Source: Bryopsis sp. KO-2023
Taxonomy: Eukaryota > Chlorophyta > Ulvophyceae > Bryopsidales > Bryopsidaceae
Direction of reading: 5' to 3'
Assembly: GCA_030272585.1 (NCBI GenBank)
Contig: BSYQ01000010.1
Span: 2,914,001-2,978,000, forward strand
DNA: 64,000 nt
Below are positions 1-11,487 of the stretch, piece after piece (position 1 is the stretch's first letter; the number at the start of each line of letters is the position of its first letter). The position numbers were made by a program, and so were the translations under genes. The notes beneath the pieces were generated by a model. It worked only from the letters and a program-made list of their open reading frames with translations, searched no databases and was not told where the DNA came from.

Positions 1-3000
1 GCTGGATGGCTGTGCCCATAGCACCATCAATATAGGCGATTCTCTTGGAGAAGATCGCCTCCAGCTTGTCGAACGTATCTGTCCGTCGCAAAGGATCCAC
101 ATATGGTTTGTATTCTGGGACAGGAGGCAGATTTTCCTCTGGAGCGAGGGTATCCACATTGTCAGGAACAGGGTTCTCTCTCGGTGGGATCTTGACCTGC
201 CCCTGGCCGCCAAGTTTGACAACCGCAGTAGGCTTGCTCTTTGGATCAATGGTGGCGGCATACTCCAAGAGCCTTTCGGTTCCATTTTCACATCGGTTCA
301 GAAGCACATCTTCAATGAAAGTGAGCAACTCCTTGTCAAGCTTCTCATAGGCATCATTCTTGACCTAAGGGACACAACCACTGGTTTATTACTTTGGAGG
401 AATCACGGCGATGGTTTTTTTTCAGTCCATAAATAAATGGCATCAGTTCAGTTCAGATTGTCTGATTCAGCGTTTTCTGTCAGCTAGGTATTGGGCTTTT
501 GTTGTCGTACGGATGGTATCAGTATATTGTTAAACTGATAGGATGATGCAGGCGCTCCACGGAACAATGAACTCTACTCATCTCAGCTCACACATGGAAT
601 CATCATGAATCACATGACCAATGGTTTTACAACTGCATCGTTCGTTGTGGGGCCCTCGTCAAATTCAGGCGTGTCTCTATGTTTGACCCTTGTTCACAGA
701 GAGAGAGAGAGAGAGAGTAGAGGCCAGCTTTCGGAGCACAAATACAGTCTGGAAGGTAGTATTATTTCAACCTACCTTCCCTGAATTTTACACGAAAAAA
801 AAAAAAGGTACTCTGAAACTGTACAGTTACACCACTATGCAGGCCATCGGATACTGTGACAGGCTGTTCGCTGAGCAAAACTGCCAGGAGCAGAAGTTTT
901 ACCCAGAGGAGCCCACTGCTTACTGATTCCGGACTTCGGCTAATAAGTGTGTGGATGAACGGCCAATGAAATGAAAAGAGAATACGAAACGATAGAATTT
1001 TTTTGTGTTTGGACATTAGCTGGTGGCGATTGGTGGCTGCGTTTCTTACACCACCCTTTTCACCTGCGATGAAGAAAAATCTGGTCCTCAAGTCATTTTA
1101 TACAGAATGATTCGAACGCGTGCGCGTATGGGCAGAGCAAGTGTCAGACATCGCATCGTAAATCGATTGGTTATTAAGCCTGAAAAGTCAACCCCACCCC
1201 ATTCAGGGTTATTGAGCCGTGTCTACTGGAGCAACCAATGTCCCAGGCAGACTTTCATTGAAACGACAGTTTCTCATACACGAGATGTCGAGCACTTTGG
1301 TATTTTGATCCCCCACTGTGCTCCTAATCTTTCACTGCCTTTGTTGTTCCTCTCCGAAAGAAATAAAAACAAAAAAATGACAAATTCTGCACAGTCCAAC
1401 AAAACGTGAGCTTGCATGCTGACGATCTTCATACATGCTTGGGTTCTTATGCTTGGGTTCTTGACCTTGGTAGGAAAAACAAGTGAACAGATGGATTAGT
1501 ATCACCCTACGTTACCCCCAAATATTTGGATTGAATCGTACCTGAACAGTGTTTACAATCCCCATGTCCATTCCCGCCTTGCATGCGTAATGGAGAAAAG
1601 CGCTGTGGAATCCTCTCCTCACAGGTTCATTTCCACGGAATGAAAAAGCAATGTTGGAAACTCCTCCACTGATCTTACACCCTGGGCAAACCCTCTTGAT
1701 CTCCCGGGTGGCTCGAATAAAGTCCACAGCATAGTTGTTGTGCTCGGATAGACCAGTCCCCACTGTTAAAATATTGGGGTCGAACACTACATCTTGGGGA
1801 TCGAATCCAACATCCTCCACCAGAATCTTGTATGCTCGTTGACAGATGCGAACCTTGTCGGCATATCCAGCGGCTTGACCCTCCTCATCGAAGGCCATCA
1901 CCACCACAGCCGCTCCATGTCGTTTCACGATATTTGCATGCTCTCGGAATTTCTCTTCTCCCTCCTTCAGTGAGATAGAATTGACAATGCATTTTCCCTG
2001 ACTGCACTTCAGCCCATTCTCCACGATGAAAAACTTCGAGGAATCCACCATGAAAGGTATTCTGCTCGTCTCAGGATCGCTCACCAACAGATTCACAAAC
2101 TTGGTCATGGCAGCACCTCCGTCAATCAACCCATCGTCCATATTAATGTCCAAGATATCCGCCCCCTGCTGGACCTGCTTCAAAGCTATGGAATGTGCCT
2201 TGTCGTAGTCCCCATCCACAATGGCTTTCTTGTACATGATAGATCCAGCCACATTGCACCTTTCCCCAACATTCAAAAAGGTTTTCCGCATGTTCGTCTC
2301 ATCAGGGTAATAGTTCAACGGCTCTAGGCCACTCAGCTTCATAACGTTGTCAATCTCATGTTTTTCCCTGGGCTCATATTCCTTGCTCATTTTCACCACT
2401 GCTGCTATGTGGTCGGGTGTGGATCCACAGCAACCACCCAAAGCATTCACAATGCGATCTTCGCAGAACGGCTGGAGCTCGTCGGCCATTTCTTGAGGCT
2501 TCTGGTCGTATCCCCCCATGGCATTCGGCAATCCAGCATTTGGATATGCAAAGACGTAGCAATCGCTGCACTTGCCCAGGTTCTCCACATATGGTTTCAT
2601 GTCTGTCGCTCCGAGGGCACAGTTCAATCCAATCGCAAAAGGTTTTGCATGTCGAACACTGTTCCAGAATGCTTCGTTTGTCTGACCACTGAGCGTCCTG
2701 CCAGACATATCAACGATGGTGCCACTGATCATGACAGGGATTCGGATGCCCTTATCCTCGAAAAATTTCTCCAGGGCAAAAATGGCGGCTTTGGAATTCT
2801 GGGTGTCGAAAATGGTTTCCACCAAGAACAAATCCACTCCTCCATCATAGAGACCAATGCATTGGTCATAGTAAGCATCCACCACCTCATCGTAAGTGAT
2901 GCCCCGAAACGCAGGGTTTTCCACAGATGGTGAGACTGACAAAGTCTTGTTGGTAGGCCCAATGGCTCCTGCCACAAATTTGTCCTCTCCAGGATGCTCC

Positions 3001-5558
3001 TTCATGTAAGCTGCAGTGCATTTCTTGGCCAGCTCGGCAGCAGTTCTGTTGATCAGATAAACCTCCTCTTTGGCTTCCAGTGCATAGTCTGCCTGAGAAA
3101 TAGATGTACCATTGAAAGTGTTTGTCTCCAAGATATCCGCCCCAGCCTCCAGATATGCAGTGTGGATTTCAGCGATCACGTCGGGCCTGGTAATCACCAA
3201 CAGATCATTGTTTCCTTGGAGCTCGCTGCCGTGATTCTTGTACCGCTCCCCCCTGAAGTCTGCTTCCTTCAACTTATATTGCTGGATGGCTGTGCCCATA
3301 GCACCATCAATGTATGCGATTCTCTTGGAAAAGATTGCCTCCAGCTTATCAAATGTGTCAGTCCGTCGCAAAGGATCCACATATGGTTTGTATTCTGGCA
3401 CAGGGGGCAGATTCTCCTCTGGAGCGAGGGTGTCCACATTATCGGGAACAGGGTTCTCTCTCGGTGGGATAGTGGAAGCTTCTTCTCCATTGATCTTTTT
3501 CACGGCGGTGGGTTTGCTCTTGGCATCAATCGTGGCTGCGTAGTCCAGCAGCCTCTCCGTGGAGTCATCCCTTCTGTTCAAGAGCACATCCTCGATGTAC
3601 TGCAGCAATTCCTTGTTGATTTTCTCATACGCATCGTTTTTCACTTGGATAGTGTTGACGATCCCCATGTCCATTCCAGCTTTGCATGCATGATGGAGAA
3701 AAGCGCTATGGAATCCTCTCCTCACAGGTTCATTTCCACGGAACGAAAAAGCAATGTTGGAAACTCCTCCACTGATCTTACATCCTGGGCACACCCTCTT
3801 GATCTCCCGAGTGGCTCGAATGAAATCCACAGCATAGTTGTTGTGCTCGGATAGACCCGTACCAACAGTCAGGATGTTGGGGTCAAAAACAATATCTTGA
3901 GGATCGAATCCAACATCCTCCACCAGAATCTTGTATGCTCGTTGACATATGCGAACCTTGTCCGCATATCCAGCGGCTTGACCCTCCTCGTCGAAAGCCA
4001 TTACCACCACAGCCGCCCCGTGTCGTTTCACGATGTTTGCATGTTCTCGGAATTTCTCTTCCCCTTCCTTCAGTGAGATGGAATTCACAATGCACTTTCC
4101 CTGACTGCACTTTAACCCGTTCTCCACGATGAAGAATTTGGACGAATCGATCATGAAAGGTATCCTACTCGTCTCAGGATCGCTCACTAGTAGATTCACG
4201 AACTTGGTCATGGCAGCACCCCCATCAATCAACCCATCGTCCATATTAATGTCCAAGATATCCGCCCCCTGCTGAACCTGTTTCAGAGCTATGGAATGCG
4301 CCTTGTCGTAGTCCCCATCGACGATCGCCTTCTTGTACATGATGGATCCCGCCACATTGCACCTTTCGCCGATGTTCAAAAAGGTTTTTCGCATGTTCGT
4401 CTCATCAGGGTAATAGTTCAACGGCTCCAGCCCGCTCAGCTTCATAACATTGTCAATCTCGTGTGTTTCCCTGGGCTCATATTCCTTGCTCATCTTTACT
4501 ACAGCAGCAATATGGTCGGGTGTGGATCCACAGCAACCACCCAAAGCATTCACAATGTGATCTTCACAGAACGGCTGCAGCTCGTCGGCCATCTCTTGGG
4601 GCTTTTGATCATATCCCCCCATGGCATTTGGCAATCCAGCATTTGGATAAGCAAACACGTAGCAATCGCTGCACTTGCCCAGGTTCTCTATATATGGCTT
4701 CATGTCTGTCGCTCCAAGGGCGCAGTTCAATCCGATGGCAAAAGGTTTTGCATGTCGAACGCTGTTCCAGAATGCTTCGTTCGTCTGACCACTGAGCGTC
4801 CTGCCAGACATATCCACGATGGTGCCACTGATCATGACAGGAATTCTGATACCCTTATCCTCAAAGAACTTTTCAAGGGCAAAAATGGCGGCTTTGGAAT
4901 TCTGTGTGTCGAAAATGGTCTCCACCAAGAACAAATCCACCCCTCCATCGTACAAACCGATGCATTGGTCATAATAAGCATCTACAACCTCATCGTATGT
5001 GATACCCCGAAACGCTGGATTCTCAACAGATGGGGACACTGACAGAGTCTTGTTGGTAGGTCCAATGGCTCCTGCCACAAATTTGTCCTCTCCAGGATGC
5101 TGCTTCATGTAAGCTGCAGTGCATTTCTTGGCCAGCTCGGCAGCAGTTTTGTTGATCAGATAAACCTCCTCTTTGGCTTCCAGTGCATAATCGGCTTGAG
5201 AAATGGATGTGCCATTGAACGTGTTTGTCTCCAGGATATCCGCCCCAGCCTCCAGATATGCAGTATGGATTTCAGCGATCACGTCAGGCCTGGTAATCAC
5301 CAACAGATCATTGTTTCCTTGGAGCTCACTGCCGTGGTTCTTGTACCGTTCTCCCCTGAAGTCTGCTTCCTTAAGCTTGTATTGCTGGATGGCTGTTCCC
5401 ATCGCACCATCAATGTACGCAATCCGCTTGGAGAAAATGGCCTCCAGCTTGTCGAACGTGTCTGTCCGTCGCAAAGGATCCACATATGGTTTGTATTCTG
5501 GGACAGGTGGGAGGTTCGCGTCTGGCGCGAGCGGATCGTCCGGCTTGGTGCCACTCAT
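1..5558 (-). CDS. metH: Cobalamin-dependent methionine synthase with tandemly repeated Hcy/pterin halves (3' end off window)
   Basis: 5-methyltetrahydrofolate:homocysteine methyltransferase of cytosolic one-carbon metabolism. Each unit shows the homocysteine-binding barrel (IDGAMGTAIQ, GPTNKTLSVSPSVE, zinc cysteines in GLNCALG and GGCCGST) followed by the pterin-binding barrel (NIGERCNVAGS, DINMDDGLIDGGAAM, CIVNSISLKEGE, ISGGVSNIAFSFRG). After about 700 residues the protein restarts at the same N-terminal sequence. An intron at 365-1541 (donor CAG/GTACG, acceptor TTAG/GTCAAG, phase 0) joins unit 2 to the start of a third unit at 1-148. The cobalamin-cap, B12 and SAM-activation domains of a normal MetH (about 1,230-1,270 residues in total) must lie beyond position 1 if present. 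I start at the ATG at 5558 (MSGTKPDD); a longer frame begins with TTG only. Family identity is certain; the repeated architecture is what is unusual. Confidence 0.95.
149..5531 (-). repeat. Tandem 2,103-bp coding repeat in metH (units 1 and 2; unit 3 begins at 148)
   Basis: Equivalent points (codons LAP just before NLPPVPEYKPYVDPL) fall at 5531, 3428 and 148. The first spacing is 2,103 bp. The second is 3,280 bp, which is 2,103 plus the 1,177-bp intron. Units 1 and 2 differ at about ten residues (K/R, Q/E, several I/V, H/R, T/K, H/Y) but at many silent sites, so they are distinct copies held by selection or gene conversion and not a duplicated read. Confidence 0.93.
365..1541 (-). other. Intron of metH between unit 2 and unit 3
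   Basis: Phase-0 intron with GTACGA donor and CCTTAG acceptor on the minus strand. The position it interrupts (NTVQ / VKNDAYEK) is uninterrupted in the junction between units 1 and 2. It contains a (GA)n run near 698-718. Open frames inside it have no recognisable content. Confidence 0.85.
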
Positions 5559-5750
5559 CTTGTCTCCCGCCAAGTTCCGCCAACAGTGTCGAGGCCGTAC
5601 GCAGTTTCCGTTCGTCGGCGGGCGGAGGCAGCCAGGAATACAGATTCTTCAATTTGCCACGTCGTACTTACAGATTCCATTTGCATTGGGAAAGGCAGAG
5701 CACGTGACACCTCCGCTCGAATCCAAATCCAATCTCGAACAGCTGATGAA

Positions 5751-5790
5751 TGAATGAAAATTGCTGAACTTGGCTAGCAATTTTCATTCA
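5751..5790. repeat. Perfect 15-bp inverted repeat upstream of metH
   Basis: Arms 5751-5765 (TGAATGAAAATTGCT) and 5776-5790 are exact reverse complements around a 10-base loop, about 195 bp upstream of the metH ATG. It could form a hairpin or be a dyad protein-binding site; function unknown. Confidence 0.8.
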
Positions 5791-5832
5791 CTCGAGTTGT
5801 GGAGGAGGTGGCATCTCCTTCACCATGTAACT

Positions 5833-7680
5833 TCACATGTTTGATTGTTTTGTTTGGTTGGCTGGCTGGCCATACCAAGCGATTAGAAGGATCAAGATCA
5901 ACCCAGGCCAGCGGACCCACACCAGCACATCGTTGGCAGGCCGCCGCCGATAGGGTGTGCTAGCCCCCTCCCCGAGGGTAACTCTGACTGGAGCGGCGTT
6001 ATGAAATTCACAAACCTTGAATCTGGGGTGCCTGTTTTGAATTTTCAAGAGCTCTTTACCATACTGAGCCGTCTGATATGCCCGCGAAAAAGGGGATGTG
6101 TAGAAAAACACGGAATCGACTTCGGAAGAAAGAGCTTCCCTGAGTTTTATCCTGGGGGTAAAAAAAAATGTATAGGTAAAAATACATATGTAGCTGATGA
6201 TCTGGGCTGTTTCCCATTTTTATAATAACTTCCTTTTTATGAAAACAATCTTAATTTGCAGATAATTTGATTTTTTGTCTTTGAAAAAATTCGAAGATTC
6301 ATACTGAATTTTTTAGCCAATAGCTCAAATACGTTACCAAATTCTGAGGGTTAAAATCGCACCATCAACAGCAACTGAACTCTGATCGAGGTAGTTCTCT
6401 ATCATATGCTGACAGAAAAATAAAAATGCCATATGCATATACATACATACATATACATATATGTATATAAATAAGTGCTGTGGAAAGGGCTAATTCAGTT
6501 GCGTAGTTGCTGTACAGTTTGTACAGTTAGCACTCTGGGTCGTGGTATTTAAAGGGACTTTGGTTGGAACAGGGGTCATACTTTTTACTATAGGAATGTG
6601 AATTCAACAGTGCTGATTTTGCGTTCGGCTCAAAAATTTCTGAGGCCTCCACTCACCCTGCTTGTTGAGCTTGTGAAACGCCCAACTCAGTCAGTGACCA
6701 TACTCAGGTTTAACGCCTTCCTCCAGTGGAGCGAAAAAAACCCATGTAAACTGCATTGAATGCTTCCAAATTTCTCCTCCCAGCAAGCAAAAAAATGTCA
6801 AATCCGTGACGAATTGAGGAGGGGGGGGGGAATGATGCCCCTCAATTTCATTGTCAGTCTTGATTAAAGAAATTTCAGGGAAGGATTGTTCCTGGAATGC
6901 TCACCATTGATGCCACGACTATTCCAGTTGCGTTGGCGACGCTCTGCCCATGTCTCAACAGCCTGGCAAACCAGCATCACAATTGCTTCAATAAACAACC
7001 AATGCGATCACATTCAAAAACACAAAGAAGACGGAATTCGCGTCTGGGAACGGTGGGACGACAGTACCTTATCTCCACAAAGTGATGGCTGAACCCACCA
7101 GTAACTGTTTTTGCGTTCCGTCAAACGATGCACCATAAAACACCCAGTCTCATTCTAATGGGTTTTACACCAGCACAGAAACAATTCCTATTCATGGAAT
7201 TGGGATATGAGGATTGTCCAAGTGAACACTTCATATTCATTTCATATGAGGTTTGTTATTTGGCTTGTGTGTTTGTATTGTGGAGGTGTAATTTCTGGTG
7301 GTAGAATGGCTTTTTGCAACTCCATCCATCTGCGAAACTCCTGAGAAGAGCGACAGGATGTGCATCTGGCAACGGTGTTCCATGCGAAAGCATAGAACCC
7401 ACATTCAACCCTCACCCTCACCCTGAACCTCAACCTCACCCCCACCCCCACCCTCACCCTGACCCTGACCCCCACCCGCCTCCACCACCACCATCTGGCC
7501 CCCATCTGGCCCCTCCACCACCACCTCCTGACATGCCCCAGGCATCACAAACCATTCATCTTCGCACTTCTTCGGATCGTCATAGAAGGAGTATTTTGTG
7601 TGGTCTATCGTAACCCTGAGGTCCATATGGTCCATATGCCGCTTCTTGGCCGTGAAGATCTTGGACATGGCTTCGGACAA
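5833..7680 (-). CDS. Histidine-phosphatase (phosphoglycerate mutase-like) gene, apparently truncated
   Basis: Three minus-strand exons carry consecutive landmarks of the branch: 6905-6962 encodes LLRHGQSVANATG (catalytic RHG histidine), 6657-6702 encodes SLTELGVSQAQQAG, and the exon starting at 6151 encodes IKLREALSSEVDSVFFYTSP then SRAYQTAQYGKELL, the classic YTSP/RA.QTA motif. The 6657/6151 junction is phase-consistent (GG/G). The family then needs an E-rich loop and a second catalytic His, but the frame instead runs into unrelated residues and stops at 5833. An N-terminal exon may lie at 7405-7680 (MSEAMSKIFTAKKRHMDHMD...), on the far side of a repetitive tract; that link is not proven. 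It sits just upstream of metH on the same strand. It could be a pseudogene or have a missed 3' exon. Confidence 0.55.
6420..6480. repeat. AT-rich (CATA/TATA)n simple repeat
   Basis: Alternating cat-ata and tatata steps form a short low-complexity tract inside the 6.15-6.65 kb intron of the histidine-phosphatase gene. Confidence 0.6.
7407..7500. repeat. CCCTCA/CCCCCA-type minisatellite
   Basis: Irregular hexamer repeats (CCCTCA, CCCTGA, CCTCAA, CCCCCA) followed by CCA-rich sequence. On the minus strand they would encode Gly/Glu/Val-rich sequence. Too irregular and interstitial to be a telomere. Confidence 0.7.
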
Positions 7681-7706
7681 ATGCTTCGGACAAATACTTG
7701 TGGTTG

Positions 7707-7707
<1 letters not shown>

Positions 7708-7737
<30 letters not shown>

Positions 7738-7757
7738 CCTCTCTCACACACACAAAT
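7708..7757. repeat. (TC)n-(CA)n microsatellite
   Basis: Pure TC repeat grading into CACACACA, in the gap between the divergent genes at 7.7 and 8.05 kb. Confidence 0.8.
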
Positions 7758-8053
7758 AGAGGGGGGTTTTTTATGGAACTTCGACGGAACTGTGGCGGAA
7801 CTCTGGTTCAAAGTTTCTTCCTCTGTTTGTGTGTTTGTTTTATTTTATTTGTTTTTGTTTGTACTGTAGATTTTTTTTAAACATGGCCGTTGCAACGACG
7901 AGCCCCCAACAGAAAGTGTGACGCGTCTGAGTCTGCAGTCGTTTCTGTCTGAGTCTGGAATCGTTTCTGTCACATGTCCCGATCAAACGCACTATTTAAG
8001 CACGAGATATCCGTGCATTAGACGTCTCTGGGTCCAGAAAAAGCAAGGAGACG

Positions 8054-9772
8054 ATGAGCCGACAACACTCTTCGTGCACAAAGCACATCGACAGAATCAG
8101 AAAAGCCCGAGGATTACCGCCGACACAAGCACCACCAAGCAAAAGGTGGGTACACATGCGACAGACGACTCTAGAGCTTTGGTAAAAAACTGGAAAGCTT
8201 TTCCTTGCTACGGTTTTGGAACGGATACATAGAACTACCAACACAGTGGCCAGGGAAACCAAAATCAGTGAAATACGAACTTCAGTCTACGCAAAAAGTC
8301 CAAATATTTTCCCTTCCGGCTCGCTTCGCTCGGGCTTGCTTTGCAAGCTACCCTCCAAGGTTAAGAACGACCCTAAAAACGCCCTAGCGTTCGTTTCAAA
8401 AGGTTCGCTTCAATCAGACACCAATTGAAAATATACACCTTCGCGTTTTGCGTGTTCCAGGATCACCACCCCAAAAAGAGAGCCCGCCGACAATCTGCTC
8501 CAAAACACTTTCGAACTCCTCCAAGGTCTGGTGAAAAAAATCGATGGTGGCGATGGCAATCCCACCAAAACCTCATATTTGGCATCGGAGAGGAAACCCC
8601 CACAACAAGCAGCAGCAGTGGGGGGGGGAGGGGTTTCAGGGACCTCTCCGGGATCTTGCCGGTCGAGGTTGAGTAATGTTCATTTGGAGAGGAAATCCGA
8701 TCACGTGGCGGAGCGGTTGAATAGGGTTATTGGTATGGGGTCGACGGAGGACATGGAAATGCAAAAGGGCATCAAGAAATTGCACAAAGAGAGGAAGAAA
8801 CTCGTCGAAAAACAAAAGTTGGTGAACGGACAGACTAACAGTATCTTTTTCAATTTCTGTTTTTATTTCAATTCCATTTTTTTCCCGTAATTTCTTTCTC
8901 TGCAATCCCATTTTTTGTTACTTTAACGATTTTTTATTCATTTTTTTTTGGGGGGGGGATATCTTATTATTTTTATTAATTTTTTTGGGGGGGGTGGGGA
9001 TATATCAGCAAAATATATATTGTCCCCTCTGTTTTTCTTTATTCTTGTGATTTGTGGGTGGTGGAGCAAAATACCTGCTGTTTTTGTTTTTTTATTTGGT
9101 CAGGGATATCGAGGCAATGAGCTGCAAAGGAGGAGCTGCATCGTCGACCGAAAACGAATACCAAACACAGATCGATTTTTTGAAATTGCGTTCTGAGCAA
9201 TTGAGCGAAGAAAACGGACGACTTGGGTATCAACTCGCAGGTGTCCAGCTCCTAGGCAATCTTTCAAATGGAACAAACAATCATGTTTCTTTTTTTTTTC
9301 TGAGCTCGTTCTTGGTCATCCTTCTTTCGACAAAGAAGTCGGCGAAAGAAAAAAAAAAACTTTTGAGAATCAACAAGAATCTAAAATATGTAAACCTTCT
9401 GATCAATACTTTGGAATTTTAAAATAATAATAATAATACTTGAAGGTAGAACTTCTAAAACAGGCATTGGACAAGCTTCTACATATTTTATAACGGTATA
9501 TCTCTAAATAAATATATGTGTTTTTGTGTTTGCAGCCACTAGCAATGGTTCGCCAAAAGATAATTTGGCAAGCACCGCCTTGCCTCCTTTTCAGCCGTTG
9601 AGCGATCAAATGCCAGCAGCCACTCCATCCTTTCAACGCTCTTCCGAGCCCAGCATCATTCATCCAATGGAGTCTCTGACACGATTCTCAACACCACCAC
9701 CGGCAGTTTCAACCTTGATTCCAGAAAAGAGGTGCCGAAATTCCACCCTTTTGCAAAAAAAGATAAAAAAAA

Positions 9773-9805
<33 letters not shown>

Positions 9806-9816
9806 TGTGTGTGTAG
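8054..9816 (+). CDS. Coiled-coil protein of unknown function (4 exons, 288 aa)
   Basis: Exons 8054-8145, 8461-8817, 9104-9240 and 9536-9816 join in phase (92+357+137+281 = 867 nt). The start is the first ATG (MSRQHSSCTKHIDRIRKARG). The middle is charged and helical (KKLHKERKKLVEKQKDIEAM, then IDFLKLRSEQLSEENGRLGY), with leucine/hydrophobic heptads suggesting a dimeric coiled coil. The C-terminus is Pro/Ser/Thr-rich and ends inside a microsatellite that encodes Thr-His repeats. The exon 2 donor (AAAA/GTTGGT) is weak and was chosen for phase and heptad continuity. I recognise no family; a zipper-type regulator or structural protein are both possible. Confidence 0.55.
8932..9002 (+). repeat. Two T(n)G(n) homopolymer junctions in an intron
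   Basis: Runs of T followed directly by runs of G at about 8941-8958 and 8984-9000, inside intron 2 of the coiled-coil gene. The same composite motif recurs through the window. Confidence 0.75.
9774..9816. repeat. (TC)n(CA)n(TG)n microsatellite
   Basis: The CA and TG blocks are mutually complementary and can fold back. The repeat forms the last codons of the 8054-9816 gene. Confidence 0.8.
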
Positions 9817-10854
9817 AGAAAAACCACCAGATATTTTTTTAGCAGAAAAATAAGACCCCTTCTCGCTCGTTTTCATACCCTGAATCGAATCCCAGACAGT
9901 CTTGCTTGGGGGCTGAAGGGAGATGAGCTACGATCCTGTTCAAAGGGCTGAGGTGGGGTGATATCCATCTGCATCTGTGGATTCTCGGCTAGGAGACAGT
10001 TGAGCTTTTTTGATTGGAGCGTTCATTCAGGACCATGAAGGATGACATCCACAGGGATTCTTGGAATCCATTTCAAGGGGACTGGTTGGTTAAAAGGATG
10101 CACTTCAACTTCGATGAGCGCTGTCCGTGGGGAGGATCAAGTGAGATCCAAAACTTTCTTCCGATATAAAATTGATTTCATGGCAGCTGCCATCATCAGG
10201 GTGTTTGTTCTTTTTTCTCATCTCAAAATCCATTTGAATGACCGTTTGCAGAATGCAAAAGGATTTTTTTCAAAAAGCACTAAGGAATGTTTCGGTTGAT
10301 GAGATGTGTCTAAGGCTCTTCGATTGAATTGGAGCAGGCGTCCCCATGGAAATTTGTCTGGACATCTCCTGACAGAAACCAGAATTATTAAATTCCATCA
10401 ACAGTTGCCATCGCTGTGATGACCTAGACCCTCTGTTCGCACTGACTTTCTTTACTCAAGTGGAGCAGCTGTAATTTGATTTCGAAAGGTGAGGGGAACT
10501 CTCTGAAAGTCGAAAGACTGCTGCAAAAGTTCTACGTTCTCAATTTAAAATCAGCATCTTTTTTGGGAGCTGAGATGTTTTATTAACTTCTTTTTTCGAC
10601 AAGCCCAGAAAAAAATCTGGCAAAACCAGCATTCGAAGCACAAAACTAAACCAACCCATCGATAAAGCTTTTTCTTCTTTTGTCAAATTTGATTCTGACG
10701 ATCATGAGAAGGTGTTTCGATCGCATTGGAAGAGTGCATAAGTCTGCGGAACGTTGGGTTGAAGTCTGTGTGTCGTGAATTCAATGGCGTGATGCCGTCT
10801 GGAAATAGATATCGGCTTCTATTTTTAGAAATACGACTTTTACCACTCAGCCAG

Positions 10855-10858
10855 CCTG
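10855..10858. repeat. Target-site duplication (left copy)
   Basis: CCTG directly precedes the left LTR and is repeated at 16477-16480 directly after the right LTR, if the LTR is taken as TGTAGG...CATTTA. Confidence 0.7.
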
Positions 10859-11022
10859 TGTAGGAGAGAAGTGATTGTATGACTCAGTTGGGAGGGTTAG
10901 GATTGTGAGTGGTCAGGAAGAAGGACAGTTAGAGTTTGGTTACTGTCATGTCGAATTGGGAAGTATTAAATGTGGGCCAGCGAACAGATGTTTGTAAGAT
11001 TTTGACACAGTCTTATCATTTA
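10859..11022 (+). repeat. 5' long terminal repeat (164 bp)
   Basis: Begins TGTAGGAGAGAAG and ends ACAGTCTTATCATTTA. It is identical base for base to 16313-16476. Unusually short for an LTR. Confidence 0.95.
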
Positions 11023-11024
11023 GT

Positions 11025-11042
11025 TGGTGGCCAAGAAGGGGA
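11025..11042 (+). promoter_or_regulatory. Putative primer-binding site
   Basis: TGGTGGCCAAGAAGGGG starts 3 nt after the 5' LTR. The TGG would pair with a tRNA 3' CCA. I cannot assign the tRNA. Confidence 0.5.
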
Positions 11043-11487
11043 AGCAGAGTTGCTTTGCTCTGACGGCCTTTTGAATTGAATATTGATCTCCGACTCTTCT
11101 ATTTTTTTACTACCTTGTGATATCTTTGGCCGACGCCACGACGACGTGGTCAATCAGCAAACCGTCGGCGGACTTCGTCTTCGATACCTTCGAGGAAAAG
11201 CTTTCGCACCACGCTGTGCTGGGAAAACAGGCTTGATTGCATTTCTCTCTGTGAAAAATATTATTGACCAGTGACGCGCAGCTAGCGTTTTTCGAACGGA
11301 AAGAGAAGCTGGGTCGAAAAAGGGTTTTGAAGTGTGAAACCGGACAGACCGGCAATTTGGACCGGTGTTTTTATTTGCATTGTGGGCAGGCAGTGCATTG
11401 ATTTGGAATTGATTTGTTTTTCGACGTATTGTCGACAGCTCCCTGACACTACCGCTCCTCTCCAACCCCTTATTCGCTCTCTCCCTC

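Noticed and set aside
640-665. Similarity of GTGGGGCCCTCGTCAAA in the metH intron to the sequence next to the TIR element (about 63036-63052)
   Set aside because: Short, needs a one-base gap, and the second copy is explained as coding sequence; treated as chance.
2026-5757. Long plus-strand open frames (for example 2994-3854 and 4296-5042) opposite metH
   Set aside because: They mirror the repeated minus-strand gene, recur with its period and have no recognisable domain.
7407-7475. CCCTCA-like repeats as an interstitial telomere
   Set aside because: Units vary in length and sequence and do not match a plant-type or animal-type telomere repeat.
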